64,000 nt of DNA from CBEUVQ01 sp965546615 (GCA_965546615.1 CBEUVQ010000010.1:1-64000), one strand, 5' to 3'; shown: positions 42,835 to 52,302, counted from the first letter of the stretch. A program made the numbers and translations. The notes: generated from the letters alone by a model not told the origin.

Positions 42835-45594
42835 TTGTTGCGTCGCAACACACGAATTACTGTTTTAGGTATACTTATTATTATCTTTGCTGCTTTGTTT
42901 TGGGCAGCGGGGTTGTACACCGATTGGCTGTGGTTTGGCTCTCTTAACTACCAATCAGTCTTTCTTAAAATATTGACTACCAAAATTTCTTTGAGCTTTG
43001 CCACAGGATTTATATTTTTTATATTCATTTTCCTTAATTTGTTACTTACCAGGCGGTCGTTATTAGCGGGAATAGAATACTTTAAGAAACGTCGGCAAGT
43101 CTTTGATGAAAATGTCATTGTCATTCAGCCGCAGGGATATGAATGGCTGGAAAGAATCACCAAGCGTTCTCTTGGCGTTTTGTTTTTAATTTCCGCCATC
43201 GTTTTGGCTTTAATGACCAGTGGTAGTTTTAACAATGATTGGATAACATTCCAAAAGTTTTTAAATAGCGTTCCTTTTGATATAAAAGACCCTATCTTTA
43301 ATAATGATATTGGATTTTATGTTTTCAAGCTGCCTTTTTATCAGTTTGTGCTGTCGTTTTTGATGTGGACGACATTGCTTACAATCCTGGCAGTGGCATT
43401 TGTTTATTTCATTGCGGAAACGCTTCATAATAACGGACGCATAGAACTGTTAAAATCAGCACAATCGCGCTTTCATTTGTCAGCTTTGGCTGCATTCTTA
43501 TTTATTTTAAAGGGCATTGATTTTTATTTAGATCGCTACATGCTGCTGTACTCTCCCCAAGGTATTGTTTACGGCCCTGGGTATACTGACGTGCATGCCA
43601 CGCTGTTGGCATTAAAAGTATTGGCGGTACTGTCAATTCTCACTGCAGTAATCATTCTAATTAACATCTATATGCGTCGGTTTAACATCGTAGTTTATAG
43701 TATTGTTGCCTTGACTGCAGCCGGCATAATACTAAACGGAGTTTATCCATATATTGTTGAACGTTTCATTGTTCAACCGAACCAGTTTAACAGAGAAGAA
43801 CAATACATTGCCAATAACATTAAATACACCAGACAAGCATATAACCTGGATAAAATTGAAGTAGCTACATTCCCGTCAGGAAAGACATTAGATGTCAAGG
43901 ATATTCAAGAAAACAGAGAAACCATCGATAATATCCGGTTGTGGGACTGGCAGCCTTTCCGGCAAACTTATACCCAACTTCAGGAAATGCGTTTGTATTA
44001 TGAGTTCTCAGATATTGATATTGACCGTTATACAATAAATGGTGAATATCGTCAGGTAATGCTGGCTCCCCGGGAATTAAATCAAAGTCAACTGCCTTCC
44101 CAAGCCCAAACGTGGGTAAACCAACGTTTAATTTACACTCACGGTTATGGCGTTGCGATGAGTCCGGTAAATGAAGTCACCAGCGAAGGACTGCCAAAGT
44201 TTTTTATTAAGGATATTCCGCCCAAAACACTTGTGGATATCCCGATTGACCGACCGGAAATCTATTTCGGGGAAGCAACCAACAATTACGTAATTGTCGA
44301 TACAAAAACCAAAGAATTTGATTATCCTTCCGGTTCTAAAAATGTTTACACTACTTATGAAGCAGACAGCGGCATTAAACTGGAAACGTTTCTGCATCGC
44401 CTGTTATTTGCTTTTGCTCTTTCTGATTATAAGTTGTTATTTACCAGTGATATCACTAATGACAGTAAAGTACTGATGTACCGGAATATTCGGGAGCGGG
44501 TTCCTAAAATTGCACCTTTCTTAACCTATGATAAAGACCCTTACATTGTAATCAGCGACGGAAGGCTGAAATGGATGTGGGATGCATATACAACTACAAA
44601 TATGTATCCATATTCCGAACCATACCAAGGCGATTTAAACTATATTCGCAATGCCGTTAAAGTAGTGGTGGATGCTTATACCGGTGCGGTAGATTTTTAT
44701 ATTGCCGATCCGGACGATCCAATAATAAAGTCTTATAATGAAATTTTCCCCGGCATGTTCAAACCACTTAGCCAAATGCCGGAAGACTTACAAAAGCATA
44801 TTCGTTATCCGATCGATCTGTTTAATGTACAGGCACAAATGTATACAAATTACCATATGACCAACACGCAGGTCTTTTATAACAAAGAAGACCGTTGGGA
44901 GCTGCCTACAGAGGTGTTTGGCGGTGAAGAGGTTAATTTAGAACCTTATTATACTATCATCAAGCTCCCTGGTTCAGATACAACAGAATTTGTGCAAATA
45001 CTGCCGTTTAAACCTACTAATAAACAAAACATGATTGCTTGGATGGCCGGTCGTTCTGACGGGGAAAATTATGGAAAACTGCTTGTGTATGAGTTCCCGA
45101 AACAAGAACTGGTTTACGGTCCGATGCAGATTGAAGCCAGAATTGACCAAGATGCCGCAATTTCTCAACAGCTTACATTGTGGAGCTCACGCGGCACGTC
45201 GGTGATCAGGGGGAATTTATTAGTAATTCCTATCAGAGATTCTATATTATATGTAGAACCGTTGTATCTGAAAGCTGAACAAAGCAGCATGCCGGAACTG
45301 AGGCGCGTAATTGTCGCCCATGGTGAAAGTGTTGTTATGGAACCAACTTTAGAGCAGGCACTGCAGCGGATTTTTGGTCAGAACACCGAAGCGCAGCCAC
45401 AAACTCCGACAGGCGGATCTGATGTTCCAAATGAGCAGCCGGAAGAACGCAGTATTGCTGATTTAGCAAAGGAAGCTCAACAAATATACAATCAAGCTCA
45501 AGAGAGCTTGAAAAATGGTGATTGGACCGGCTATGGGGAAGCTCAAAGTCAACTGCAAAAAATACTGGAACAATTAGCTCAACAAGCAAATTAA
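42835..45594 (+). CDS. UPF0182 family large membrane protein
   Basis: A 919-residue protein. Seven membrane helices lie in about residues 1-310 (including FAALFWAAGLYTDWLWFGSL, NDIGFYVFKLPFYQ), followed by a large domain outside the membrane with family sequences VERFIVQPNQFNREEQYI and RDSILYVEPLYLKAEQSSMP, each kept short here. The C-terminal 60 residues are Gln-rich and helical. UPF0182 members are broad in bacteria and have no proven function. Start TTG 42835 (or 42838) follows GGAGGTGG. A terminator follows. Confidence 0.88.
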   Translation: MLRRNTRITVLGILIIIFAALFWAAGLYTDWLWFGSLNYQSVFLKILTTKISLSFATGFIFFIFIFLNLLLTRRSLLAGIEYFKKRRQVFDENVIVIQPQGYEWLERITKRSLGVLFLISAIVLALMTSGSFNNDWITFQKFLNSVPFDIKDPIFNNDIGFYVFKLPFYQFVLSFLMWTTLLTILAVAFVYFIAETLHNNGRIELLKSAQSRFHLSALAAFLFILKGIDFYLDRYMLLYSPQGIVYGPGYTDVHATLLALKVLAVLSILTAVIILINIYMRRFNIVVYSIVALTAAGIILNGVYPYIVERFIVQPNQFNREEQYIANNIKYTRQAYNLDKIEVATFPSGKTLDVKDIQENRETIDNIRLWDWQPFRQTYTQLQEMRLYYEFSDIDIDRYTINGEYRQVMLAPRELNQSQLPSQAQTWVNQRLIYTHGYGVAMSPVNEVTSEGLPKFFIKDIPPKTLVDIPIDRPEIYFGEATNNYVIVDTKTKEFDYPSGSKNVYTTYEADSGIKLETFLHRLLFAFALSDYKLLFTSDITNDSKVLMYRNIRERVPKIAPFLTYDKDPYIVISDGRLKWMWDAYTTTNMYPYSEPYQGDLNYIRNAVKVVVDAYTGAVDFYIADPDDPIIKSYNEIFPGMFKPLSQMPEDLQKHIRYPIDLFNVQAQMYTNYHMTNTQVFYNKEDRWELPTEVFGGEEVNLEPYYTIIKLPGSDTTEFVQILPFKPTNKQNMIAWMAGRSDGENYGKLLVYEFPKQELVYGPMQIEARIDQDAAISQQLTLWSSRGTSVIRGNLLVIPIRDSILYVEPLYLKAEQSSMPELRRVIVAHGESVVMEPTLEQALQRIFGQNTEAQPQTPTGGSDVPNEQPEERSIADLAKEAQQIYNQAQESLKNGDWTGYGEAQSQLQKILEQLAQQAN

Positions 45595-45600
45595 TATAAC

Positions 45601-45640
45601 CAAGCCCGGCGAAACTGCCGGGCTTGCTGTTTGTTTGCGT
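45601..45640 (+). terminator. Terminator after the UPF0182 gene
   Basis: Stem CAAGCCCGGC / GCCGGGCTTG, loop GAAACT, followed by a T-rich stretch with interruptions. Confidence 0.75.
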
Positions 45641-45718
45641 TTTGCTGAATATTTTAACTATTTATTAATGATTTTGATATAATAATATAAACTAATTGAT
45701 TAGTGAGGGGTTTAGATT

Positions 45719-46006
45719 ATGTTACATAATTATACCGAAACGGCTGTACTGCAGCTGCTGGATTCTGTTTTAACTAACTATCAAGAGAAAAATAAACCAA
45801 TTTGCACATGTGAACGGTGCCGGCAGGACATTATGGCCATTGCATTAAATAATCTGCCACCACGTTATGTAGTAACAGATACCGGTAAAATAATTACTTC
45901 AGTATCTTTTGAGCAGTTTGGCGGCAAAGCACAAATAACTGCGCAAATATTAAGAGCAATTGAAATAGTCCAAAGTAATCCCAAATGCCTCTTCAGCCGG
46001 TCATAA
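45719..46006 (+). CDS. ComFB-family protein
   Basis: A 95-residue protein with ICTCERCRQDIMAIALNNLP near 28-47 and PRYVVTDTG after it. This is the ComFB domain, with a zinc site of three or more cysteines. Members in cyanobacteria were reported to bind c-di-GMP; in Bacillus the gene lies in the comF operon. Here it is alone, without comFA or comFC, so a signalling role is more likely than competence. That is inference. Confidence 0.85.
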   Translation: MLHNYTETAVLQLLDSVLTNYQEKNKPICTCERCRQDIMAIALNNLPPRYVVTDTGKIITSVSFEQFGGKAQITAQILRAIEIVQSNPKCLFSRS

Positions 46007-46120
46007 GCCGGCGTTTATTTTAATATAAATAAATCTACAATATATGTGCAATTGTATAGAAGGATTTAAACAGCCTGCCAACGAATAATAATTTGGAAAA
46101 TATTTACAGGGGTGGGTTGT

Positions 46121-46567
46121 TTGAAAAAATTATATTTAATTGGATTATGTGTGCTGATGAGCACATTGTTTACTGTTTTTATATTTCAGTCAGAAGCATC
46201 AGAAAGCAATTTGTCCGACCAAGAACTGTTAGATGTGATTAAAGGAGCAGTTGAAGATGACCGGTGGCTTTTCGTTAAATCACCGGAAATGGCCAGATGT
46301 GTATTAGCGCAGTATTACACCGGTCAACTTTTGGAAGAAAACACCCAGCAAGTTTGGGAAACAGTAAAATATCCTACGGATTGGTATTGGAAAGCAGCAG
46401 CACAGAATATAAAAGTGATATCAAATAATGGTAAGGAAGCAGTTGCCACTGCCGAAATATTGGATTATGATCTAATTACTGGTGAGATAAAACATGGTCA
46501 AGCAAAATATTTTCTTTTAAATACCGAAAAAGGGTGGCGGGTAGCAGAGGCGAAATATCAATGGTAA
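46121..46567 (+). CDS. Secreted or membrane-anchored protein of unknown function
   Basis: A 148-residue protein with a signal-type hydrophobic segment at residues 2-22 (KKLYLIGLCVLMSTLFTVF) and probable cleavage near SEASES. The mature part is alpha plus beta (KYPTDWYWKAAAQNIKVIS, HGQAKYFLLNTEKGWRVAEA), which looks like a small NTF2-like or IseA-like fold. No family assigned. TTG 46121 is preferred over GTG 46112, because AGGGGTG is six bases from the TTG. Confidence 0.65.
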   Translation: MKKLYLIGLCVLMSTLFTVFIFQSEASESNLSDQELLDVIKGAVEDDRWLFVKSPEMARCVLAQYYTGQLLEENTQQVWETVKYPTDWYWKAAAQNIKVISNNGKEAVATAEILDYDLITGEIKHGQAKYFLLNTEKGWRVAEAKYQW

Positions 46568-46649
46568 TGTTATAAAATTTAAAATATGCGGTAATATTAC
46601 TTAGATAGTAGGTTTAAGGTGGATTAGCAGAGTTTGGGAGGATGATAAA

Positions 46650-47816
46650 ATGAAGATAGCCATGTTCTCTGATAGCTATAGTCCTTACACCAGTGGTGTG
46701 GTGCGCTCTGTGGAAACCTTTACAAACGAATTAACGCGTTTAGGACATCAGGTGTTTATCTTTGCTCCTAATTACCCTAATTGTGAAAAGGAATCCGGAG
46801 TATATCGATTTTTTTCTATACCCTCGCCTACGAATAAAGATTTTGCTTTAGCTTTCCCTTTTTCATTAAGCTTATGGTCTAAAGTAAAAAAACTTCAGCC
46901 GGATATTATTCATGTGCACTCACCTTTTTTACTAGGTCGGTTAGGTGCCAAGTGGGCACGACGGCTGGGAATTCCTTTGGTTTTTACGTATCATACTCTT
47001 TACGACAAATATGTGCACTACATACCAATTAATCAGCAGATTGTTAAGGAACTAACTATCAAAATGACGATGGATTTTTGTAATCATTGTGATCAAGTGA
47101 TTACACCAACTAAAATAATTGCTAATCACCTGATTGAAAACGGGGTTGAAGTTCCTGTAACTGCGGTGCCAACCGGTATTATTACTGAAGAGTTTCAAAA
47201 TGCTGATAAGTCGTGGCTGAGAAGCCGGTATAATATTCCGCTTGATAAAAAAATACTGCTGTTTGTAGGGCGGCTTGGGAAAGAGAAAAATATCAGTTTC
47301 TTGTTAGACTGCTACTTGGAGATATTTAAACAATATCAAGATACCGTATTGGTTTTGGTTGGAAGCGGTCCGGATGAAGAAAGTTTAAAAGAAAAGGTTA
47401 AAGAATATAGACTGCAAAATAATGTTATCTTTACCGGAACGCTTTCTAAGACTGATACAATAAATGCTTATTCAGGGGCAGATATTTTTGTTTTTGCATC
47501 GGTCACTGAAACACAAGGCCTGGTAATGGCGGAAGCTAAAACTGCCGGCTTACCGGTAATAGCGGTAGATGCTTTTGGGGCAAAAGAAATGGTAGTAGAC
47601 GGAGAAGACGGTTACCTTTGCCCGTTGGATATCAACATTTTTTCGAAAACGGTACTTAAGCTGATAACCGACACCAATCTTTGCAGGCAAATGGGGCAAA
47701 AAGCTGTACAAAATGCGAAAAAATTGTCAGCCCAAAGCTGTACTTTGAAATTATTGGATGTATATGAAAACGTAATCAAAAATAATCATCTGCAAAACAG
47801 GCGACTGCATGGTTAA
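46650..47816 (+). CDS. Family 4 glycosyltransferase, glycolipid type
   Basis: A 388-residue GT-B fold enzyme. The acceptor half starts MKIAMFSDSYSPYTSGVVRS; HVHSPFLLGRLG and FTYHTLYDKYVHYIP follow. The donor half has FVGRLGKEKN near 207, GSGPDEE and the EAKTAGLPVI stretch near 292 with the EX7E glutamates. The pattern resembles diacylglycerol glucosyltransferases and mannosyltransferases that act on membrane lipids. The acceptor and sugar are not determined. It ends at a bidirectional terminator. Confidence 0.87.
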   Translation: MKIAMFSDSYSPYTSGVVRSVETFTNELTRLGHQVFIFAPNYPNCEKESGVYRFFSIPSPTNKDFALAFPFSLSLWSKVKKLQPDIIHVHSPFLLGRLGAKWARRLGIPLVFTYHTLYDKYVHYIPINQQIVKELTIKMTMDFCNHCDQVITPTKIIANHLIENGVEVPVTAVPTGIITEEFQNADKSWLRSRYNIPLDKKILLFVGRLGKEKNISFLLDCYLEIFKQYQDTVLVLVGSGPDEESLKEKVKEYRLQNNVIFTGTLSKTDTINAYSGADIFVFASVTETQGLVMAEAKTAGLPVIAVDAFGAKEMVVDGEDGYLCPLDINIFSKTVLKLITDTNLCRQMGQKAVQNAKKLSAQSCTLKLLDVYENVIKNNHLQNRRLHG

Positions 47817-47848
47817 GAAAGGGGACAAAGCCCCTTTCTTTTCTTTTT
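47815..47848. terminator. Bidirectional terminator
   Basis: Stem AAGAAAGGGG / CCCCTTTCTT with loop ACAAAG and a T-rich run. It lies between the glycosyltransferase and the convergent ferritin-like gene. Confidence 0.85.
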
Positions 47849-48285
47849 TACCCCATCGGTATGCAGTGTTTGTCATAGTAAATTTTAAATAATTTTGCAT
47901 GGTGAGCTTCATCTTTTGCTGCCCGCCGCAGCCATGCCGACAAATATTTGTCTTTAATAAAATCAGCCATTTCCATGTACAGCTTATAAGCATTTTTTTC
48001 TTCTTGAATTACCGTCATCAGCAGATTGCATACATTGTGCAGCTCATAATTTACATAAGCGGCACACCATGGTCTGCCGCGGCTGTTAGTATATATTGGT
48101 TCGCAGCCAAGTTTTTTAATAAATTCCATAGTATCGTGCATATGCTTCATTTCAATTATTGAAATAGCTTCCAACAAATCCGCAAGCTCTTCATATTTGG
48201 TATTTTTAAGCATGGTGTAATAATAAAGATATGTGTGAATGGCAGTCAACTCACTTTCCCTGTCTGCCAGTACATCCATCATCAT
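47848..48285 (-). CDS. Ferritin-like di-iron protein, probable coat-associated type
   Basis: Counting from ATG 48285 the protein has 145 residues, a four-helix bundle with Glu ligands and two ExxH motifs (IIEMKHMH near 43-50, KDEAHHAK near 123-130). The frame is open for another 23 codons upstream, encoding LNLPYPEVEVERQNIKYAK. That looks like the conserved start of this family (roughly YPPVKVEEKNPYYAKLLL), so the real N-terminus is probably near 48342. No ATG, GTG or TTG exists there: AAGG is followed by TTA (48342-48340). It lies behind a LysM gene and shares its transcript. Confidence 0.75.
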   Translation of the reverse strand: MMMDVLADRESELTAIHTYLYYYTMLKNTKYEELADLLEAISIIEMKHMHDTMEFIKKLGCEPIYTNSRGRPWCAAYVNYELHNVCNLLMTVIQEEKNAYKLYMEMADFIKDKYLSAWLRRAAKDEAHHAKLFKIYYDKHCIPMG

Positions 48286-48350
48286 TTTAGCATATTTTAT
48301 GTTTTGCCTTTCTACTTCTACTTCGGGATAAGGAAGGTTTAAACAGACCT

Positions 48351-48527
48351 TCAGTTATCACCCTGGTATTTGCCCGCTGCTTTTTTAGGAATATTGATTA
48401 TTTGTCCGGGATAAATTATATTTGGGTCTTTAATTTCCGGGTTGGCTGCAATTAAATCATCTAAACTGACACCAAAACGTTTGGCTATGTTGTACAAGGT
48501 ATCTTCATTTTTAACTTTGTAAGTCAT
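48351..48527 (-). CDS. Small LysM-domain protein
   Basis: A 58-residue protein consisting of one LysM: MTYKVKNEDTLYNIAKRFGV, SLDDLIAANPEIKDP, IIYPGQIINIP. The domain binds peptidoglycan or chitin-like glycans. Without a signal peptide it may act inside the mother cell, as do LysM coat proteins such as SafA. Good GGAGGG site before ATG 48527. It is directly upstream of the ferritin-like gene, and its TGA lies just before that gene's probable start. Confidence 0.85.
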   Translation of the reverse strand: MTYKVKNEDTLYNIAKRFGVSLDDLIAANPEIKDPNIIYPGQIINIPKKAAGKYQGDN

Positions 48528-48677
48528 ACTTTTCCCTCCATAATTGTTTGCATTAATTTATGTGTGACAACCTATATTTGTGAATAACAACATTAATAAG
48601 AAAAATACAGAAGGACTTTTTTTAGCAGTGCAGAAGAAGTATTTTAATATTAGTGTGTTTTGGAGGGAGCGGAAACT

Positions 48678-48977
48678 ATGGATGTTGAAAAAATCAAAGC
48701 CAAACTAAATTGGAATCATAAATTTGAAAATGAATTTAAAACCAGAGATTACGGTTACACCTTTGTAATTGATGTCATCGACGGCAAGGCAATGGTATCT
48801 TTATATCGTTTCTCGCCTTTTGGAGTTAAGAGTGAACCGCTGGATAATCAGCCTCCGAGCGAAATGATTACCGACGCTTTGCTAAAACAAGGTGTTGAAG
48901 TTTGCCGAGATGGTTTGTACTACATAGATGATGCTATTAAGGAATGGATCGAAAAAAACATACTGCAGGTTTCCTGA
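48678..48977 (+). CDS. Unknown protein of 99 residues
   Basis: From ATG 48678, after GGAGGGA by nine to ten bases. The protein has an N-terminal amphipathic region, beta strands YGYTFVIDVIDGKAMVSLYR and an acidic helical end (YYIDDAIKEWIEKNIL). No membrane segment, no known motif. Probably a small cytosolic alpha/beta protein. In-frame TTG 48660 is possible but overlaps the ribosome site. Confidence 0.65.
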   Translation: MDVEKIKAKLNWNHKFENEFKTRDYGYTFVIDVIDGKAMVSLYRFSPFGVKSEPLDNQPPSEMITDALLKQGVEVCRDGLYYIDDAIKEWIEKNILQVS

Positions 48978-49304
48978 AAAACTGCACTGGCTGTAAATAC
49001 TTTAGCTATGATTTGGTAATGGTAAAGCTGTGCTTTTAATGATAAAATTTAATACGACTTCATAGAAAAGACCCTCGAAAAAATCGAGGGTTTGTTAATT
49101 TAACGTTAAAACTTGCTTTAACAAAAAGGTATTTTTTTATTATTAAAGAATATAAAGTGTGGTCTGCAGGCTTGTCGATACTTACCGAAACTTGTAAATC
49201 CATAAACTAAATCGCTTTGTAGCTCCTAAAGATTGCCAAATAATAATTACCAATTAAATTAATTCAACCGCTAGTACTTAAGTTTAAATTTGGAGGTATA
49301 CTGT
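48978..49304. other. Intergenic region before the Na/Pi symporter gene
   Basis: A 327-base AT-rich stretch. It holds one terminator (listed separately) in its first third. The remaining 200 bases contain no reading frame with a ribosome site and no convincing promoter or fold that I can see, apart from GGAGG at 49292-49296, which serves the next gene. Confidence 0.5.
49071..49100 (+). terminator. Terminator after the 99-residue gene
   Basis: Stem ACCCTCGA / TCGAGGGT with loop AAAAA, then a T-rich but interrupted stretch. Confidence 0.78.
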
Positions 49305-51047
49305 ATGGAATTATCTATAAAAGATATTTTGTTTTTTGCTCTGGGCGGTTTAGGTATTTTTTTGTTCGGCATTAAGTTTATGTCAGAAGGTCTGCAAAAT
49401 GCAGCAGGCCAGCGCTTAAAAAGTTTTTTAGAGAAGGGTACAAAAACACCCATCAGAGGGGTAATTACCGGTGCACTTGTTACAGCCCTTATTCAAAGCA
49501 GTAGTGGTACTACAGTTTTAACGGTAGGCTTGGTAAATGCCGGCTTACTAAATTTAAGACAAGCTATTGGCATTATTATGGGAGCCAATATTGGTACAAC
49601 TATGACCGCTTATTTAATCGGCATTAAATTAGAGGATTATGCACTGCCGATTATTGCTGCCGGTGTTTTTTTCCTGTTTTTCTTTAAAAATAAAATGCTG
49701 AATAATATTGGCCAGGTACTTACCGGTTTTGGTATGTTGTTTTATGGCATGGATATTATGGGTGACGGTTTAAAACCGCTAAAAGATTTACCGTACTTTT
49801 TGGATCTAATGGTAAGTGTAGAAGATAATCCGCTTACCGGGGTATTAATTGGTGCTATTTTTACAGTAGTAGTTCAAAGCAGCAGTGCCACTATTGGTAT
49901 TCTGCAGCAGCTGGCCAGTCAAGGTTCTGTAACCTATATGCAGGCAGTACCAATACTTTTTGGTGATAATATAGGAACAACGATCACCGCAATATTGGCA
50001 TCGATAGGCACATCAGTTGCAGCCCGCCGTACTGCTTTCACCCATATGCTGTTTAATTTAAGCGGTACCGCTATTTTTTTGCCTTTAACTATTCTGGGTA
50101 TTTTTCCTGAAATAGTAAGATTAGTAACAGATTACTTTTTTGTGCTGCTTCCCGGTTTTGAAGGTACCTTTGATACATTAAATGTTAGGATGCAGATCGC
50201 GCAAACACACGGCGTTTTTAACATTACTAATACTTTAATACAGCTTCCTTTTGTTTCATTTTTAGCCTGGACAGTAACTAAAATGGTTCCCGGTCAATTG
50301 GCACAATTTGATATGGAACCCAAATATCTGGAACCCCGTTTGTTGGCACAGCCGGAAGTGGCTTTAAGACAAGCCCACATGGAAATTGTGCGTATGGGCA
50401 GATATTCCAGCAGCTTTTTTAATGAGTCCATTCGATTTTTCTTTAACACTAAAGATAAAGAATTAAACCCAATGTATTTGGAACAAAAAGAGCAATTAAT
50501 TAATCGCCTTGATGAGGATATTACTGATTACATTGTAAAATTAACATCAAACAAAAAAATGACTGAAGACCAATCTAATTATGCTTCAACTCTGCTGCAT
50601 GCAGTTACCGATCTTGAACGGATTGGCGACCATGCTGATAATATTGTTGAGCTGGCAATTTATGCTGTAGAAAACAAAGTTGTATTTTCTAAAGAAGCGT
50701 TAGACAGTATTACCTCAATGGCAGATATAACTGCTAACACACTGCGGCTAAGCCTTGAGGCTTTAGAAGATAATGATCATGATAAAGCACGGAAAGTTAT
50801 TCAGAATGAAGTGGTCATCGATAACCTTGAAAGGGAATTTAGACAAGGACATATTGCCAGATTAAATGAAGGAGAATGTACCGGTGTCTGCGGCGCAGTA
50901 TTCTTAGATATGTTAAGCAATATGGAACGGATTGGCGACCACGCATTGAATATTGCAGAGTATGTGCTGGGCGATATGGGGGCAGTGGAGAGACGGCAGG
51001 TTAAATATTCAATTTCTGCTATTGCTTACCCTACAAAAAAAACCTGA
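49305..51047 (+). CDS. Na+/phosphate symporter with C-terminal PhoU-like domains
   Basis: A 580-residue protein of the NptA/YjbB type. Two inverted membrane repeats carry the QSSS motifs (ALIQSSSGTTVLTVG near 60 and VVVQSSSATIGIL near 185). From about 350 to the end are two PhoU-like helical repeats, recognised by LERIGDHADNI and MERIGDHALNI. It moves phosphate, perhaps outward. ATG 49305 is chosen, as GGAGG is eight bases away. No pho genes are adjacent. Confidence 0.9.
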   Translation: MELSIKDILFFALGGLGIFLFGIKFMSEGLQNAAGQRLKSFLEKGTKTPIRGVITGALVTALIQSSSGTTVLTVGLVNAGLLNLRQAIGIIMGANIGTTMTAYLIGIKLEDYALPIIAAGVFFLFFFKNKMLNNIGQVLTGFGMLFYGMDIMGDGLKPLKDLPYFLDLMVSVEDNPLTGVLIGAIFTVVVQSSSATIGILQQLASQGSVTYMQAVPILFGDNIGTTITAILASIGTSVAARRTAFTHMLFNLSGTAIFLPLTILGIFPEIVRLVTDYFFVLLPGFEGTFDTLNVRMQIAQTHGVFNITNTLIQLPFVSFLAWTVTKMVPGQLAQFDMEPKYLEPRLLAQPEVALRQAHMEIVRMGRYSSSFFNESIRFFFNTKDKELNPMYLEQKEQLINRLDEDITDYIVKLTSNKKMTEDQSNYASTLLHAVTDLERIGDHADNIVELAIYAVENKVVFSKEALDSITSMADITANTLRLSLEALEDNDHDKARKVIQNEVVIDNLEREFRQGHIARLNEGECTGVCGAVFLDMLSNMERIGDHALNIAEYVLGDMGAVERRQVKYSISAIAYPTKKT

Positions 51048-51062
51048 ACTATTGAAAATAAG

Positions 51063-51090
51063 TAACCACCCGTTGGGTGGTTATTTGTTT
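51063..51090 (+). terminator. Terminator after the symporter gene
   Basis: Stem TAACCACCC / GGGTGGTTA with a three-base loop, then TTTGTTT. Confidence 0.78.
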
Positions 51091-51153
51091 AAATGGCTGG
51101 TATAATATTGCATATAGTTTTTGATTAACTATTTGTAAGGGTGTCGATAGCAT

Positions 51154-51375
51154 ATGGCGGATAACAATTCTGAAAGAGGAAAGGTACTGGAATTTAAACC
51201 GCGAAAAAAAAGACGTCTTAAAACATTAAATTATGTTGATCCGGCTAAAAAAGAACTTTTGGAAATGAGAAAAAGGCAAAGGCAAATGGCTAAAACCAGG
51301 AAAACTGTAATTAAGAATGCCGGCTACTTTTTATTGATATGCATTGCTTTCTATATTATTAAATTCTTCATTTAA
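51154..51375 (+). CDS. Small basic single-span membrane protein
   Basis: A 73-residue protein. Residues 1-50 are highly basic (EFKPRKKRRLKTLNY, MRKRQRQMAKTRK), and residues 55-73 are one C-terminal membrane helix ending KFFI. Topology would keep the basic part in the cytoplasm. No family recognised. It precedes tatA by 92 bases, which may or may not be meaningful. Confidence 0.6.
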   Translation: MADNNSERGKVLEFKPRKKRRLKTLNYVDPAKKELLEMRKRQRQMAKTRKTVIKNAGYFLLICIAFYIIKFFI

Positions 51376-51467
51376 GAAAGTTGACTGAAACGGAAGGGTT
51401 ATAATAAGTTATGGCGAAACCTTTGCAGTAAAAGTACTGGATAATCTTCGTCAAAGGGGAGATTGCT

Positions 51468-51728
51468 TTGTTCAACTTTAGTATGTGGGATATAATTTTA
51501 ATTTTGATATTGTCATTAATTATATTCGGACCCGGCAAAATGCCTGAAGTTGCCAGGTCGCTTGGCAAAGGCTTGGTAGAGTTTAGAAAAATGACAAATA
51601 AAGTTACCGAAACAATTAAAGAGGAAACCAGTGATATCAAAAAAGACCTGCAGCAGAGCGTTGAGATAGGCGAAACAAAAACCGCTGAAGAGGTAAAAAC
51701 CACCGAAAAAGCAAACAATTCTAAATGA
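51468..51728 (+). CDS. tatA: Twin-arginine translocase subunit TatA/TatE
   Basis: An 86-residue protein with the TatA layout: short N-terminus MFNFSMWDIILILILSLI, hinge FGPGKMPEVARSLGKG at 22-37, amphipathic helix, then a charged tail. It would form the pore for folded proteins exported with TatC. No tatC is in the window. TTG 51468 (shown as Met) follows AAAGGGGAG. TatB is the alternative, but the FGP and short length favour TatA. Confidence 0.92.
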   Translation: MFNFSMWDIILILILSLIIFGPGKMPEVARSLGKGLVEFRKMTNKVTETIKEETSDIKKDLQQSVEIGETKTAEEVKTTEKANNSK

Positions 51729-51738
51729 TACAGGTTAA

Positions 51739-51777
51739 GAAGCCTAAAACCATAATCATAAAATAATTTTAGGCTTC
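51739..51777. terminator. Hairpin between tatA and convergent gene
   Basis: Stem GAAGCCTAAAA / TTTTAGGCTTC with a 17-base loop. It runs into the convergent gene's stop. Lacks a T-run on the plus side; moderate support. Confidence 0.6.
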
Positions 51778-52008
51778 TTCAACTGCGGTTTTCCTCTTTC
51801 GACGAACTTTCTTTTTTGGCTTGTCAGCAGTTCTTGTTAAATTTTCAAATGCTATCACTGTCAGGGCATAAAACAAAAACCAAGAAACAAAAAATAACAG
51901 TACGTTATGGTAAAGCGGATTTATAGCTTTATTGGCATATCCGAAGCTAAATAATGCTCCTCCGACAGCAGTAACTAAAAAAAGCAATTTGTGAAGTAAA
52001 TCCGACAA
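51769..52008 (-). CDS. Small two-span membrane protein
   Basis: A 79-residue protein with hydrophobic segments at about 5-25 and 33-53 and a strongly basic tail (ADKPKKKVRRKRKTAVEE). Function unknown, no family recognised. Start ATG 52008 follows AAAGGAGG read on the minus strand. Confidence 0.65.
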   Translation of the reverse strand: MSDLLHKLLFLVTAVGGALFSFGYANKAINPLYHNVLLFFVSWFLFYALTVIAFENLTRTADKPKKKVRRKRKTAVEEA

Positions 52009-52065
52009 TATTATACCTCCTTTGATATTGTTAGATTTACTTCGCCGATACCTTTAATATATCCT

Positions 52066-52302
52066 TTAATGTTGTTGGTTTTTTTCTTTTCTCAGTACTG
52101 CCCGAAAACCTCTGTCCGGAGATGCAGATACAGTAATTAGTTTATAACCGTCATCGATTAGTTCATAGGACTCTTTAATTGCTGCTTCCATCTTGTTTAG
52201 CAGTTTTTCGCCATTGTCACCAAAGTCGGGAGTGTTGTCAATACCCAATTCTTCTTCAATGTAATTATTATTTTCCTTGTGCTGCTTATAGTAACGGCTC
52301 AA
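52066..52302 (-). CDS. Unknown small cytosolic protein
   Basis: A 78-residue protein from TTG 52302, which is preceded by AAAAGGAAGGTG. It starts MSRYYKQHKENNNYIEEEL and continues with a helix (LLNKMEAAIKESYELIDDGY) and a strand pair (KLITVSASPDRGFRAVLRK). The frame runs upstream to 52368, but that part lacks a ribosome site. No family recognised. Confidence 0.6.
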   Translation of the reverse strand: MSRYYKQHKENNNYIEEELGIDNTPDFGDNGEKLLNKMEAAIKESYELIDDGYKLITVSASPDRGFRAVLRKEKNQQH

